A DNA stretch of 64,000 nucleotides, taken from contig CP158972.1 in assembly GCA_040429635.1 (NCBI GenBank), positions 1,684,001-1,748,000 on the forward strand, given 5' to 3'. The notes beneath the pieces were generated by a model. It was not told where the DNA came from. It searched no databases and was given only the letters and a program-made list of their open reading frames with translations. Both the position numbers and the translations under genes were made by a program. Origin of the DNA: Tamlana crocina. Its GTDB lineage: Bacteria; Bacteroidota; Bacteroidia; Flavobacteriales; Flavobacteriaceae. Within the stretch, counting starts at the first letter, position 1, and every line of letters starts with the position of its first letter. Below are positions 1 through 10,160 of this stretch, piece after piece.

Positions 1-2983
1 CAAATTTATAAATCAATAAAGGGTCTTTTTGTTCGTGAACCGCCAATTGCACCGATTGTTTCAGCTCGTCCATTTTGCGTAAATGTGTTTTCCAAGCATC
101 ATCAATAATGGCCAGAGTGATGTTCTTTTCAAAATCGGTAATCAATTGCTTTCCTTGGCTTTCGTATGCTTTTTCAAGATCGGTAACAACATTCAAACTT
201 TTTGTTCCGTCGGTAAACGGCACGACGATGCGCTTAAATTTATCGCCTTGGTTTTCGTAAACATTTTTAATAACCGGGAAGGCAAGCTCGGCATTGCGCT
301 CCATCTTTTCACGGTAATGTTCAAATGCCGCTTTATAGATTTTTGAAGTGATTTCTTGAGCGGAAAGTTTGCCAAATTCAGCTTCGGAAACCGGTGAACT
401 CATTGAGAAATAACGAATCAATTCAAATTCGAAATTCTTGAAATCGTTAGCGTTTTTGTTGGTTTCGGCAATACCTTCCGAAGTATCGAAAATCATGTTC
501 GCCAAATCCACACGAAGACGTTCACCATGCAAGGCGTGCTTTCTACGTTTATAAACCACCTCACGTTGAGCGTTCATCACATCGTCGTATTCCAACAATC
601 GTTTACGAACCCCAAAGTTGTTTTCCTCTACTTTTTTCTGGGCACGTTCAATCGATTTTGAAATCATGGAATGTTGGATTACTTCGCCTTCCTTCAAGCC
701 CATACGGTCCATCATTTTGGCGATACGCTCACTACCAAACAGACGCATTAAATTATCTTCAAGCGATACATAAAATTGTGAGCTTCCTGGGTCTCCTTGA
801 CGGCCAGCACGACCACGTAGCTGTCTGTCTACACGTCGCGAATCGTGGCGTTCGGTACCTACAATGGCCAAACCACCCGCTTTTTTCACCTCGTCGCTCA
901 ATTTAATATCGGTACCACGACCCGCCATATTGGTGGCAATGGTTACCTGTCCGGGTTGTCCCGCTTGTGCCACAATGTCGGCCTCTTTTTTATGTTGTTT
1001 TGCGTTCAATACGTTGTGCGGAATTTTTCGGATGCTCAACATTTTTCCGAGTAATTCTGAAATTTCAACCGAAGTAGTACCAATTAGTACCGGGCGACCC
1101 GCTTTTGACAGTTGGGTAACCTCGTCGATAACCGCGTTGTATTTTTCACGCTTAGTTTTATAAACCAAATCCTCACGGTCGTCTCTGGCAATAGGGCGGT
1201 TGGTTGGGATTTCAACCACATCCAATTTATAAATTTCCCAGAATTCGCCCGCTTCGGTTACCGCAGTACCCGTCATACCTGATAATTTGCGGTACATTCT
1301 GAAGTAATTTTGAAGTGTTACCGTAGCAAAAGTTTGGGTAGCATCTTCAATTTTTACGTTTTCCTTCGCTTCGATAGCTTGGTGCAGTCCGTCGGAATAA
1401 CGACGACCGTCCATAATGCGACCCGTTTGCTCGTCAACAATCATCACTTTGTTGTCCATCACCACATATTGGGTGTCTTTTTCAAACAAAGCGTAAGCCT
1501 TTAAAAGTTGGTTTAAAGTATGGATGCGTTCCGATTTTACACCGAAATCCTTAAATAATTCTTCTTTAAGTTCGGCCTCTTTTTCCTTCGGAAGGTTTTG
1601 CTCTTCAATTTTGGCAATTTCAACACCAATTTCTGGAAGGATGAAAAAATCTGGGTCGTCTTTTCCAGAAATATATTCTACACCTTTATCGGTCAACTCT
1701 ATTTGGTTATTTTTTTCTTCAATCACATAATACAATTCGGCATCAACCTTTGGCATTTCACGGTTATTGTCCTGCATGTAGAAATTTTCGGTTTTTTGAA
1801 GCAATTGCTTTACGCCTTCTTCACTTAAAAACTTGATAAGTGCTTTGTTTTTTGGCATACCGCGGTACACACGCAACAATTGGAAGCCGCCTTCTTTGGT
1901 ATCGCCAGAAGCAATTAGTTTTTTAGCTTCGGCCAAAACGCCTGTTAAATATTTTCGCTGTACGGCAACAATATCGTCTACTTTGGGTTTCAGTTCGTTA
2001 AACTCGTGGTGGTCGCCTTTAGGGATAGGCCCAGAAATAATTAATGGTGTACGGGCATCGTCAACTAAAACGGAATCGACCTCATCGACAATGGCGTAAT
2101 TGTGCGGACGCTGAACCAAATCTTCTGGGGCGTGCGACATGTTATCACGCAGGTAATCGAAACCAAATTCGTTATTGGTACCGTAAGTGATATCGGCATT
2201 GTATGCTTTTCTTCTTGCGGCTGAGTTCGGTTTATGGTAATCGATACAATCAACGCTCAACCCGTGGAATTCAAAAATAGGAGCCATCCATGCGCTGTCA
2301 CGCTTTGCCAAGTAATCGTTAACCGTTACTAAATGCACGCCTTTTCCGGCCAGTGCGTTCAAATACACGGGAAGTGTGGCCACAAGGGTTTTACCTTCAC
2401 CGGTTTGCATCTCGGCAATTTTACCTTGGTGCATGGCAATACCTCCAATAAGCTGAACGTCGTAATGCACCATATCCCAAGTGATGGGTTTTCCGGCGGC
2501 ATCCCACGAGTTGGCCCACGAGGCTTGGTCGCCATCTAAGGTAACATAATTTTTTTCTCCAGAAATGGTACGGTCAAATTCGTTGGCCGTTACCGTAATG
2601 GAAGTATTATTTACAAAACGCTTTGCAGTTTCTTTCACCACAGCAAAAGCTTCGGGCAAAATATCGTTTAAAACGTCTTCGGTTATTTTGTATGCATCGT
2701 CTTTTAGACTGTCTATTTGTTCGTAGATATCTTCACGTTGGTCAATATCTTCGGTGTTTTCGGCCTGTTGCAAAAGCTGGGTGATTTGCTCGTCAATGTT
2801 TTTGTTGGCTTCGGAAATTTTAGCTTTAAACTCGGCTGTTTTGGCTCTAAGTTGGTCGTGCGAAAGTGCTTCGAGAGCAGCCTCGAAACTTTTAATTTTA
2901 TCGACTATAGGTGTTATGGACTTGACATCTTGTTTGGATTTGTCGCCAACAAACATCTTTAGTACAGAATTTAAAAAATTCAT
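1..2983 (-). CDS. secA: Protein translocase ATPase SecA, 3' end outside window
   Basis: SecA is the ATPase motor that pushes unfolded preproteins through SecYEG at the inner membrane. The reading frame is open from the ATG at 2981-2983 (complement) to the window edge, giving about 994 residues; flavobacterial SecA proteins are about 1,115 residues, so roughly the last 120, including any C-terminal zinc-binding tail, lie outside. Visible motifs are the Walker A TGEGKT near residue 195, the DEVDS box near residue 300 followed by [11 protein letters not shown], and the helicase motif [14 protein letters not shown] near residue 722. The N-terminus ([16 protein letters not shown]) is typical of Bacteroidota SecA. 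No frameshift was seen. It stands alone, with about 200 bp before the next gene. Identification is certain. Confidence 0.97.
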   Translation of the reverse strand, partial: MNFLNSVLKMFVGDKSKQDVKSITPIVDKIKSFEAALEALSHDQLRAKTAEFKAKISEANKNIDEQITQLLQQAENTEDIDQREDIYEQIDSLKDDAYKITEDVLNDILPEAFAVVKETAKRFVNNTSITVTANEFDRTISGEKNYVTLDGDQASWANSWDAAGKPITWDMVHYDVQLIGGIAMHQGKIAEMQTGEGKTLVATLPVYLNALAGKGVHLVTVNDYLAKRDSAWMAPIFEFHGLSVDCIDYHKPNSAARRKAYNADITYGTNNEFGFDYLRDNMSHAPEDLVQRPHNYAIVDEVDSVLVDDARTPLIISGPIPKGDHHEFNELKPKVDDIVAVQRKYLTGVLAEAKKLIASGDTKEGGFQLLRVYRGMPKNKALIKFLSEEGVKQLLQKTENFYMQDNNREMPKVDAELYYVIEEKNNQIELTDKGVEYISGKDDPDFFILPEIGVEIAKIEEQNLPKEKEAELKEELFKDFGVKSERIHTLNQLLKAYALFEKDTQYVVMDNKVMIVDEQTGRIMDGRRYSDGLHQAIEAKENVKIEDATQTFATVTLQNYFRMYRKLSGMTGTAVTEAGEFWEIYKLDVVEIPTNRPIARDDREDLVYKTKREKYNAVIDEVTQLSKAGRPVLIGTTSVEISELLGKMLSIRKIPHNVLNAKQHKKEADIVAQAGQPGQVTIATNMAGRGTDIKLSDEVKKAGGLAIVGTERHDSRRVDRQLRGRAGRQGDPGSSQFYVSLEDNLMRLFGSERIAKMMDRMGLKEGEVIQHSMISKSIERAQKKVEENNFGVRKRLLEYDDVMNAQREVVYKRRKHALHGERLRVDLANMIFDTSEGIAETNKNANDFKNFEFELIRYFSMSSPVSEAEFGKLSAQEITSKIYKAAFEHYREKMERNAELAFPVIKNVYENQGDKFKRIVVPFTDGTKSLNVVTDLEKAYESQGKQLITDFEKNITLAIIDDAWKTHLRKMDELKQSVQLAVHEQKDPLLIYKF

Positions 2984-3136
2984 AAGTGTTTAATTTTATA
3001 TTATGTGAAACAAAAAACCGAATTAGTTACGTAGCGGTTTTCCGTTTCACTTTATTTTTCAGAAGTATCTTTTACCTGCTGTTTTTAAAGCACTCAAAGA
3101 TACATTATGTTATTAGTTTTATTAAAAGATTAGTAC

Positions 3137-3166
3137 AAAAAAAAGCCTCGAAATCGAGACTTTTTC
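3137..3166 (-). terminator. Rho-independent terminator between the DUF2795 gene and secA
   Basis: Read on the minus strand, a stem CTCGA/TCGAG, extended by one wobble pair and by AAAAAG/CTTTTT, is followed by a run of eight T. It lies just past the stop of the DUF2795 gene (3188) and before secA, so it probably ends that short transcript. The A-rich flank could also give weak termination in the other direction. Confidence 0.7.
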
Positions 3167-3187
3167 ACTATTCTTTATGCTTTTGTT

Positions 3188-3409
3188 TTAATATTCATCT
3201 TCATTCCAAAGATAATCTTCGTCCGTAGGATAGTCAGACCATATTTCCTCAATAGAATCATACGAGTCGCCCTCATCTTCAATTGACTGTAAATTTTCAA
3301 CAACTTCTAGAGGGGCACCGGTTCTAATAGCGTAATCTATTAATTCGTCCTTAGTTGCTGGCCATGGCGCATCACTTAAATACGATGCTAATTCTAAAGT
3401 CCAATACAT
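3188..3409 (-). CDS. DUF2795 family small protein
   Basis: A 73-residue acidic protein starting MYWTLELASYLSDAPWPATK. The order (W/Y)TLELASYL, then DAPWPATKDELIDYAIR, then LPxxVxxNLQxIED matches the DUF2795 family, small proteins common in Flavobacteriia and of unknown function. The last 20 residues are rich in Asp, Glu, Trp and Tyr. It sits alone between secA and the cobalamin adenosyltransferase gene, with a good terminator just downstream, so it is probably transcribed on its own. There is no signal peptide or membrane segment, so it should be cytoplasmic. The family assignment is by recognition; no function is proposed. Confidence 0.85.
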   Translation of the reverse strand: MYWTLELASYLSDAPWPATKDELIDYAIRTGAPLEVVENLQSIEDEGDSYDSIEEIWSDYPTDEDYLWNEDEY

Positions 3410-3586
3410 TTTCTATACTTTTAATTTTGTGCAAAAATAAATTTTTAGTTCAAACAGGCAAGTAAAAAATGAATTATTTAATCATTAATTATAAGAACGT
3501 GTGCTGTTGGGGTTTAAACCTTAATAAATCCACCTTTGCGGGTTGTTATTTAGCGATTTTTGATCGTGTTTTGTGAAAAAGATATG

Positions 3587-4159
3587 TCATTCCTTTTCGG
3601 GTATCCACTTAATTTCTTCCGCTTTCAAATCAAATGACAACTTTCGTGCCAATACAAAAAGGTAGTCAGAAAGGCGGTTAAGGTAGATTAAAACATGCGC
3701 TTCAAAAGGTTCCAACTCATTTAATGCTGAAGCTAAACGTTCGGCGCGACGGCACACGCAGCGTGCAATATGACAGAATGACACGGTTTGGTGGCCGCCC
3801 GGTAACACAAAATGCGTCATAGGAGGAAGGGCATCGTTCATTTGGTCCATTTCCTTTTCGAGCAGTTCGATATCTTCAACCGAAATTTTTTCAATATCCA
3901 AGCGTTCTTTTCCGCTTTTTAAGATGGCTTTCTTGGGGTCGGTGGCCAAAACAGCTCCAATGGTAAATAGTTTGTTTTGAATGATTTGGAGCGTTTTTTT
4001 GTAGTGTAGATTCATATCTTGGTCACGTATCAAACCTAAATGTGAATTGAGTTCATCTACCGTTCCGTAGCTATCAATCCTAATGTGGTGTTTGGGCACT
4101 CGGGAGCCGCCAAATAAGGCCGTAGTACCTTTGTCTCCTGTTTTGGTATATATTTTCAT
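3587..4159 (-). CDS. Cob(I)yrinic acid a,c-diamide adenosyltransferase, PduO type
   Basis: The 190-residue product transfers the 5'-deoxyadenosyl group of ATP to cob(I)alamin, making coenzyme B12. The N-terminal ATP-binding signature YTKTGDKGTTALFGG is at residues 4-18, and the helix bearing FCHIARCVCRRAER, near residues 130-143, is the second conserved region of PduO/MMAB enzymes. The length is normal for a single-domain PduO. The ATG at 4157-4159 places the signature at the very N-terminus, as usual. No other cobalamin gene is nearby, which is common in flavobacteria that only salvage corrinoids for methylmalonyl-CoA mutase; that link is inference. It diverges from the OmpA-like gene across about 200 bp. 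Confidence 0.93.
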   Translation of the reverse strand: MKIYTKTGDKGTTALFGGSRVPKHHIRIDSYGTVDELNSHLGLIRDQDMNLHYKKTLQIIQNKLFTIGAVLATDPKKAILKSGKERLDIEKISVEDIELLEKEMDQMNDALPPMTHFVLPGGHQTVSFCHIARCVCRRAERLASALNELEPFEAHVLIYLNRLSDYLFVLARKLSFDLKAEEIKWIPEKE

Positions 4160-4306
4160 ATGTTTGTTTTAATGCTTTTTGCTTTTGTAATTAAAGCGTA
4201 TTTCAATTTTAGGGTTAAATATAAATGTAAAAAATAAATCACCACTTTTGGGTATTGACTTGTAAGAATTAGGCGTGTATTTTAACATCCTTTAACATAA
4301 AAAGAT

Positions 4307-4314
4307 TATTTTTG
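4307..4314 (+). promoter_or_regulatory. Predicted Bacteroidota -7 promoter box of the OmpA-family gene
   Basis: TATTTTTG matches the Bacteroidota -7 consensus TAnnTTTG and lies 42 bases before the ATG at 4357. I do not see a clean TTG at the expected -33 distance. Found by motif only. Confidence 0.45.
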
Positions 4315-4356
4315 CAACCAAATACATAACGTAAAACAAACCAAATCTTAAAATTT

Positions 4357-6444
4357 ATGAAGAAAACTGCTTTATCAGTATTGTTCTTGCTAGGTGCCAT
4401 GGGCACGCAAGCTCAATCGTTCATTGGCTATCTTACCGATAATTACAGCGGGGTGAATAGTGTTACGGCAAACCCGGCCAATATTGTGGATTCCCGTTTT
4501 AAAACTGATATTAATATTTTGGGCGCCAGTGCAATAATTGGAAACGATTATTATGGGGTAAACGTAATGGATGCCTTAAAAGAAGACTATGATTTTGACT
4601 TGGATGCTACCAAATCACCTTCAAACAGCAATAACTTTGGGACTTATGAGGATATTTTAGGACCATCTTTTATGTTCAATTTGAATAAGAATAGTTCCAT
4701 TGCTGTTTTTACAAGAGCGAGGTCGGTAGTAAATATCAATGACATTAACGGAAATACGGTTGATGAAATCGATAATGATGACACCGAGGATTTTATGGTG
4801 AACGAAGGCGATTTTAATGCCTTTGGCCAAGCTTGGGCTGAAGTTGGTTTAACTTATGCGCGAGTTTTGATGAATAGCGAAGAACACTTTTTAAAAGGAG
4901 GTCTGTCGTTAAAATACCTGCAAGGTGCTGGTAGTGGCTATATTTACGGAAGAAACGTAACTATTGATTATGATGCTGATGGCGCTGGTCCAGACAATGG
5001 GAGTTTCGATTCTACCGGTGAATTGACTTATGGCCGTTTTGATAACTTTGATGATGACGATTATGATTATGAGCTACCAGATGCCAGTGGTTTTGGTGTC
5101 GATTTAGGTTTTGTGTACGAATGGCGACCAAACCATGCCGATTACACAAAAACGAATTCTGATGGTGAAAGCTACACGTTGAAGCATAAAAATAAGTACA
5201 AATTAAAATTGGGCCTTTCTATCACCGATTTGGGTTCTATTAATTACAAAGAAGGACAGGAAGATGTTTACGACATTACTAATACTAATGTAACAGAGGA
5301 TGATTTTGACAACGCCGAGGATATCGAAGAGTTTTTGAACAATTTTTATACATTAACACAATCGAGCGGTTCTTTTAAAACTTACTTGCCAACAGCACTA
5401 CATTTTAATGCCGATTGGAATTTTAGCGGTAAATTCTATTTGAATTTAAACACCGATTTGTCTTTGACTAAAAAAGGCAAGGAAAACACCAGCAGTATTT
5501 TGAATATTGCCTCTTTAACACCGCGTTTTGAAAGCCGATGGTTCAGTTTCTATTTGCCTTTGAGCATGGTGGAGTATAATGGTTTCCAAGCGGGTGCTGG
5601 TTTAAGAATGGGGCCGCTTTACTTAGGTTCTGGTTCAGTGCTTACCGCTTTAACTAGCGACGATACTAAAGGAGCCGATGTGTACGCCGGATTAAAAATA
5701 CCGGTTTATCAAGGAAAAGCTAAAGATAAAGACGGTGACGGTGTTTTGGATAAATTGGACGGATGCCCAAAAACACCAGGCCCCGTTGAAAATAATGGCT
5801 GCCCATGGACAGATAGAGATGTGGATGGTATTATGGACAACGTTGATAATTGTCCAGATGAAAAAGGCCCTGAGGAAAACAATGGTTGCCCATGGGGAGA
5901 TGCCGATGGCGATACGGTTTTAGATAACAAAGATGAATGCCCAGATGTGGCCGGAGAAGTTGATAACAACGGATGTCCATGGCCAGATACCGATGGCGAT
6001 GGCGTTTTGGATAAAGACGACCAATGTGTTAACGAAGCAGGAACTGTGGCAAACAACGGTTGCCCAGAATTAGAGCCAGAGGTGACTGAAGAAATTCAAA
6101 AAACCTTAAATGAATATGCAAAAACTATTTTGTTCAATTCCGGTAAATCTACCATTAAGGAAGAATCGAACGATGTGTTGAAGGAAATCGTAGGTATTTT
6201 ACAGGAGTATCCTTCGGCTAAATTTGCTATTGAAGGGCATACCGATAGTGTGGGAAGCGATAGTTTAAATCAAAATTTATCGGAAGCGAGAGCAAGTTCA
6301 GTAATGCATTATTTAATTGAAAACGGTGTGGCTTCAAACCGATTGACTTCACAAGGTTTTGGAGAGAGCAAGCCTATTGCAACGAACTCAACCAGTGCTG
6401 GTCGTGCATTGAACAGACGTGTTGAAATTAATTTAGTGAAGTAA
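4357..6444 (+). CDS. DUF5723 / thrombospondin type 3 repeat / OmpA family outer-membrane protein
   Basis: A 695-residue envelope protein. Residues 1-19 are a Sec signal peptide (MKKTALSVLFLLGAMGTQA). Residues about 20-455 resemble the DUF5723 beta-barrel-like region of Bacteroidota outer-membrane proteins (early GYLTDNYSGVNSVTANPANI). Residues about 456-570 hold four thrombospondin type 3-like calcium-binding repeats of the form DxDGDGVLD...C...NNGCP. Residues about 585-695 form an OmpA C-terminal peptidoglycan-binding domain (EGHTDSVGSDSLNQNLSEAR, then FGESKPIATN and NRRVEI). The expected role is anchoring the outer membrane to peptidoglycan; any further role is unknown. It has its own promoter-like box and a strong terminator, so it is a single-gene unit. 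Confidence 0.92.
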   Translation: MKKTALSVLFLLGAMGTQAQSFIGYLTDNYSGVNSVTANPANIVDSRFKTDINILGASAIIGNDYYGVNVMDALKEDYDFDLDATKSPSNSNNFGTYEDILGPSFMFNLNKNSSIAVFTRARSVVNINDINGNTVDEIDNDDTEDFMVNEGDFNAFGQAWAEVGLTYARVLMNSEEHFLKGGLSLKYLQGAGSGYIYGRNVTIDYDADGAGPDNGSFDSTGELTYGRFDNFDDDDYDYELPDASGFGVDLGFVYEWRPNHADYTKTNSDGESYTLKHKNKYKLKLGLSITDLGSINYKEGQEDVYDITNTNVTEDDFDNAEDIEEFLNNFYTLTQSSGSFKTYLPTALHFNADWNFSGKFYLNLNTDLSLTKKGKENTSSILNIASLTPRFESRWFSFYLPLSMVEYNGFQAGAGLRMGPLYLGSGSVLTALTSDDTKGADVYAGLKIPVYQGKAKDKDGDGVLDKLDGCPKTPGPVENNGCPWTDRDVDGIMDNVDNCPDEKGPEENNGCPWGDADGDTVLDNKDECPDVAGEVDNNGCPWPDTDGDGVLDKDDQCVNEAGTVANNGCPELEPEVTEEIQKTLNEYAKTILFNSGKSTIKEESNDVLKEIVGILQEYPSAKFAIEGHTDSVGSDSLNQNLSEARASSVMHYLIENGVASNRLTSQGFGESKPIATNSTSAGRALNRRVEINLVK

Positions 6445-6475
6445 AAGCAAACGCTTTTATCTAAATAAAAATAGA

Positions 6476-6508
6476 AATCCCGGAGTTAGCGCTTCGGGAT
6501 TTTTTTTG
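6476..6508 (+). terminator. Rho-independent terminator after the OmpA-family gene
   Basis: The stem AATCCCG/CGGGATT (6476-6482 with 6495-6501) has a 12-base loop and is followed by a run of T. It lies 31 bases after the stop codon at 6444. Confidence 0.85.
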
Positions 6509-6534
6509 TTTTTAGCCAAAGTGGTTGAACATTT

Positions 6535-7305
6535 TTATGCCCGAATCGTAAAATGTTCCTTGGCCTGTTCGGTTCTAAAAAACACAAAGCCCCATAAAAA
6601 AGTGTCGATGGTTACGGTTACTTTTGGGTGTTTTTTTATGGTTTCCCAAGCCTCGGTCATGCCTGGGCTCCAATAAATATCGTCAAAAATAAACACGGAA
6701 TTGTTGTGCGCCGTTTGCAGTAAAGTTTCAAAATAACTCAGTGTAGCTTCTTTTTGGTGGTTGGCATCAAAAAATACCAAGTCGAAGGAATTGGTTTTTA
6801 GTTTTTTTATTCCTTCCGAAATATCGCCTGTAACAAGCGAAACATTTTTAACCCCATTTTTTTTCAGTTGACCTTTTGTGAACTTTGAAATATTCGGGCA
6901 GCCTTCAATAGAAACAATGTTGGCGTCAGGGTAACCCAAAGCTATGGCATGGGTGGCGATGCCTAATGAAGTGCCCAATTCTAATATGGAATTCGGTTTG
7001 AAATACTGAACTATTCTAAATAATAATTTCGCCCGTTTTTTGGTGCTTCCTGCATTTTTTGCCATTTCAGAAACCTTTCGCATTTTTCCTTTTGAAACTC
7101 GCGAACCAGCCCCTAAGTCAGTCACCGATATTTTTTCATGGCTATTTCGAAGTTCTTTTTTATAGTTTAAAATAGCTTGGTAAGCGCCGTGCTCTTTTTT
7201 GTCGTAAAAACATTTGGTCACCAAACTGTAAACGAACGGCGAATGCACCCCGTGTTGGTTGCTCGATTTTAAAAGGAACTTTATATATTGTTTTGGCTGA
7301 TACAA
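6535..7305 (-). CDS. Class I SAM-dependent O-methyltransferase-like protein
   Basis: A 256-residue cytoplasmic protein with a Rossmann-type SAM-binding fold. The glycine motif ILELGTSLGIATHAIA is near residues 107-122, the acidic end of strand 2 is VSIEGCP, and the later strands give FDLVFFDANHQ and FIFDDIYWSPGM, with the Asp pattern of caffeoyl-CoA O-methyltransferase-like enzymes (Methyltransf_24 type). The substrate cannot be read from sequence. The N-terminal 80 residues (HGVHSPFVYSLVTKCFYD) are recurrent in a family commonly found in Flavobacteriia. It lies in the same direction as uup but is separated from it by about 90 bp holding a dispersed repeat, so cotranscription is uncertain. 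Confidence 0.85.
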   Translation of the reverse strand: MYQPKQYIKFLLKSSNQHGVHSPFVYSLVTKCFYDKKEHGAYQAILNYKKELRNSHEKISVTDLGAGSRVSKGKMRKVSEMAKNAGSTKKRAKLLFRIVQYFKPNSILELGTSLGIATHAIALGYPDANIVSIEGCPNISKFTKGQLKKNGVKNVSLVTGDISEGIKKLKTNSFDLVFFDANHQKEATLSYFETLLQTAHNNSVFIFDDIYWSPGMTEAWETIKKHPKVTVTIDTFLWGFVFFRTEQAKEHFTIRA

Positions 7306-7338
7306 AATTTAGTTTCAGGTTTCAAATTTCAAGTTGAA

Positions 7339-7367
7339 TGTCATGCTGAGCGCAGTCGAAGCATCTC
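7339..7367 (+). repeat. Dispersed TGTCA/GAGCGCAGTCGAAG repeat, half copy
   Basis: Reads TGTCATGCTGAGCGCAGTCG then AAGCATCTC. It matches the copies at 15014, 20607, 35933, 39262, 50489 and 60801. It is followed by a second phrase, TTAGCGCCTTCGCGCC, that recurs in shorter form near 50405. Confidence 0.8.
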
Positions 7368-7394
7368 TTAGCGCCTTCGCGCCTTTGCGAGAAA

Positions 7395-9260
7395 CTATCC
7401 TTCCAATTTGGCGGACAGTTCAAACCAACGTTCTTCCTTGGCTTCAATGGTGTCCAATAATTTTTGAAGCTCATCGGAAAGTGCGTTGATTTCGTCCTGC
7501 GTTAAATCAGGATTGTTGAATTTGCTTTCCAGTTCCTTTTTGTCAAAAGCCAATGCGTTCAGTTTGCTTTCAATGTTTTTTAATTCCTTTTCTTCGTTGT
7601 ACGACAGTTTTGAAGCCTCGTTCTGTTTCCACGATTTGGTGTCCTTTTTATCTTCGGAAGTAGTAGTCGATACGGCTGGTTGGCTATCTTCATAAACCCG
7701 ATAATCGGTATAGTTTCCGGGGAAATCTTCAATCTCACCTTCACCTTTAAATACAAAAAGATGATCTACGATTTTGTCCATAAAATAGCGGTCGTGCGAC
7801 ACCACTATTATACAGCCCGGGAAATCCAAAAGGAATTCCTCTAAAACGTTCAGCGTTACAATATCGAGGTCGTTGGTTGGCTCATCAAGAATTAAAAAAT
7901 TAGGGTTTTGGATTAAAACGGTACACAAATATAAACGCTTGCGTTCGCCTCCGCTCAGTTTTTCAACAAAATCGTATTGCTTTTTTCTGCTGAAAAGAAA
8001 ACGCTCCAAAAGCTGTTGCGCACTAATTTGCCGTCCTTTTTTCAACGGAATGTAATCGCCAAACTCACGGATCACATCAATAACTTTCTGTTCGGGTTTT
8101 ATGGCAATGCCGCTTTGTGTGTAATAGCCAAATTTTACGGTATCGCCTTTAACCACTTTGCCTGAATCGGGCGCTGCCGTTTGGGTTAAAATGTTTAAAA
8201 AGGTCGTTTTTCCAGTACCGTTTTTCCCGATAATGCCCACGCGTTCCCCTTTTTTAAAGGTGTAATCGAAACCTTTTAAAATGGTTTTGTCCTTAAACGC
8301 TTTTGAAACTTTATGAAATTCCAAAATCTTGCTGCCCAAACGTTCCATGTTCAGTTCCAGTTGTACTTGGTGGTCGTTTCGGCGTTGGTGGGCACGGTGT
8401 TTTATATCCTTAAAATCGTCAATTCTAGATTTCGACTTAGTGGTCCTTGCTTTGGGTTGTCGGCGCATCCAAGCTAGTTCTTTTTTGAAAAGTTGTTTGG
8501 CTTTACCGGTTTCAACCGCTTCGCGCTCAATGCGTTCTTCGCGCTTTTCTAGGTAATACGAGTAATTGCCTTTGTAGCTGTACAGTTCACCTTCGTCAAG
8601 CTCGATGATTTCGTTGCACACGCGCTCCAAAAAATAACGGTCGTGCGTTACCATAAAAAGGGTGATGTTTTCCTTGGCGAAAAATTCTTCAAGCCACTCG
8701 ATCATTTCTAAATCTAAATGGTTGGTGGGTTCATCTAGAACCAATAGATCGGGCTTGTTGATCAGGGCATTGGCCAAAGCCAATCGTTTTTTTTGTCCGC
8801 CCGAAAGTGTGCTTATTTTTTGCTCTAAATTATCGAGTTTAAGTTTGAAAAGAATCTGTTTGTATAATGTCTCGAAATCCCATGCTTGGTGGCGTTCCAT
8901 GGCATCAAAAGCGGCTTGGTAAGCATCGGTGTCTTCCGGGTTTAAAAGGGCCTTTTCGTAGTTAGCAATCACCTTTAAAATCGGGTTGTCACTCGCAAAA
9001 ATGGTTTCTTCCACCGTTAAAGCTTTATCGAATTTAGGGTCTTGCGATAAAAAGGCGACTTTAATGTCTTTCCGGTAAATCACGTTGCCAGAGTCGGCTT
9101 GGTCATCGCCAGAAAGAATATTCAAAATAGAAGTTTTTCCCGTGCCATTTTTAGCCACAAAAGCTATTTTTTGGTCTTTGTGAACACTGAATGAAAGGCC
9201 TTCAAAAAGGGTGTGTTCACCATACGACTTCGATATGTTTTCTACTGTTAAGTAATTCAA
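7395..9260 (-). CDS. uup: ABC-F family ATPase Uup
   Basis: A 621-residue soluble protein with two ABC ATPase domains and no membrane domain, as in ABC-F translation and ribosome-assembly factors. Domain 1 has Walker A AKNGTGKT at residues 36-43, signature LSGGQ near 153 and Walker B LLVLDEPTNHLDLE. The linker contains the basic stretch ARTTKSKSRIDDFKD. Domain 2 has GIIGKNGTGKTT near 345, LSGGERKRLYL and LDEPTNDLDI. The last 70 residues form a charged coiled coil (ABC_tran_CTD), which distinguishes Uup from EttA and other subfamilies. In Escherichia coli Uup is linked to ribosome function and transposon excision. It diverges from the polysaccharide locus across about 100 bp. Confidence 0.9.
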   Translation of the reverse strand: MNYLTVENISKSYGEHTLFEGLSFSVHKDQKIAFVAKNGTGKTSILNILSGDDQADSGNVIYRKDIKVAFLSQDPKFDKALTVEETIFASDNPILKVIANYEKALLNPEDTDAYQAAFDAMERHQAWDFETLYKQILFKLKLDNLEQKISTLSGGQKKRLALANALINKPDLLVLDEPTNHLDLEMIEWLEEFFAKENITLFMVTHDRYFLERVCNEIIELDEGELYSYKGNYSYYLEKREERIEREAVETGKAKQLFKKELAWMRRQPKARTTKSKSRIDDFKDIKHRAHQRRNDHQVQLELNMERLGSKILEFHKVSKAFKDKTILKGFDYTFKKGERVGIIGKNGTGKTTFLNILTQTAAPDSGKVVKGDTVKFGYYTQSGIAIKPEQKVIDVIREFGDYIPLKKGRQISAQQLLERFLFSRKKQYDFVEKLSGGERKRLYLCTVLIQNPNFLILDEPTNDLDIVTLNVLEEFLLDFPGCIIVVSHDRYFMDKIVDHLFVFKGEGEIEDFPGNYTDYRVYEDSQPAVSTTTSEDKKDTKSWKQNEASKLSYNEEKELKNIESKLNALAFDKKELESKFNNPDLTQDEINALSDELQKLLDTIEAKEERWFELSAKLEG

Positions 9261-9335
9261 AATTTTAATTTTTTACAAAGAACGGACAAATAACCAAAAA
9301 ATCCGATAAAAGTTTTATTGTTAAGGCGTAAAACT

Positions 9336-9343
9336 TATATTTG
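9336..9343 (+). promoter_or_regulatory. Predicted -7 promoter box of the polysaccharide locus
   Basis: TATATTTG is an exact match to TAnnTTTG and lies 22 bases before the wza ATG at 9366. A TTG at 9318-9320 lies 15 bases upstream of the box, slightly close for a -33 element. If this box is used, transcription starts near 9350, which rules out translation from the upstream in-frame TTG. Confidence 0.5.
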
Positions 9344-9365
9344 CTTTAAATCAATGTGCCTCAAT

Positions 9366-10154
9366 ATGAAGAACCATTTTATCCTGTCTTTGTTGGTTAT
9401 AGCCATGCTCTCAGTATCGTGCATTACCAATAAAGATATTGTTTACCTGCAGGACAAAGGTACTGTTGTTGACTCTTTGGCAATAAAAGCACTCTCTAAA
9501 CCCTATCGCGTTCAGGTTAACGATATTTTGAGTATTAATGTTAAGGCGCTGGATCCTGAATTGGTTGGGATTTTTAATCCGGTTGAGGGCGCGAATGGGG
9601 GGAATACCTCTGGTGGCGGACTCTATTTTAACGGTTTTACTGTCGATCTACATGGTAATATTGAATTCCCGATTTTAGGAAAAATAAACGTTTTAGGATT
9701 TACCGTTAAAGAGATAGAAGATAAAGTTGAGCGCGAATTGCTGTCGCAATATTTTAAGGAAACTGCTGAAATTTTTGTGACCGTAAAATTAGCGGGATTG
9801 CGTTATACCACGGTTGGCGAAGTAGGCACCGGCGTACACACCTTGTTTCAAGATCGAGTGAATATTATTGAGGCTTTGGCAAATGCTGGAGATATTGCAG
9901 ATACAGGAGATAGAACAGATGTTTTGGTGATTAGGCAGTACCCCGATGGACAAAAAATCCATCATATCGATTTAACCGATATCAAGGCTATGCAATCGCC
10001 CTATTATTATATTCAGCCCAACGATATTATTTTGGTAAAACCCTTAAAGCGTAAGGCCTTGGGGGCTGGGCAAACGGCTATTCAGAATATCACTACCATT
10101 TCTTCCATTTTATCGGTGTTGGTGTCCACCTATTTTTTAACAAAAAATCTGTAA
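9366..10154 (+). CDS. wza: Polysaccharide export outer-membrane lipoprotein, Wza family
   Basis: A 262-residue lipoprotein that forms the outer-membrane exit channel for capsule or exopolysaccharide. The signal sequence KNHFILSLLVIAMLSVSC ends in a lipobox-like site with Cys near residue 19. A polysaccharide export (Poly_export) domain follows (PYRVQVNDILSINVKALDP, later GNIEFPILGKINVLGFT), then a SLBB-like segment (RYTTVGEVGTGVHTLFQDRVN) and a C-terminal hydrophobic helix (about 240-260, ISSILSVLVSTYFL). The frame is open from a TTG at 9318, but the ATG at 9366 starts directly at the signal peptide and fits the promoter box. It is the first gene of the locus, six bases before wzc. Confidence 0.93.
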   Translation: MKNHFILSLLVIAMLSVSCITNKDIVYLQDKGTVVDSLAIKALSKPYRVQVNDILSINVKALDPELVGIFNPVEGANGGNTSGGGLYFNGFTVDLHGNIEFPILGKINVLGFTVKEIEDKVERELLSQYFKETAEIFVTVKLAGLRYTTVGEVGTGVHTLFQDRVNIIEALANAGDIADTGDRTDVLVIRQYPDGQKIHHIDLTDIKAMQSPYYYIQPNDIILVKPLKRKALGAGQTAIQNITTISSILSVLVSTYFLTKNL

Positions 10155-10160
10155 CGGAAA

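Noticed and set aside
5709-6056. A 115-residue minus-strand frame with a Pro/Ser-rich repeat
   Set aside because: It is the mirror of the Asp-rich calcium-binding repeats of the OmpA-family gene on the other strand.
9318-9365. A longer Wza with 16 extra N-terminal residues from a TTG
   Set aside because: The extra residues precede a normal lipoprotein signal peptide, and the TTG lies upstream of the best promoter box.
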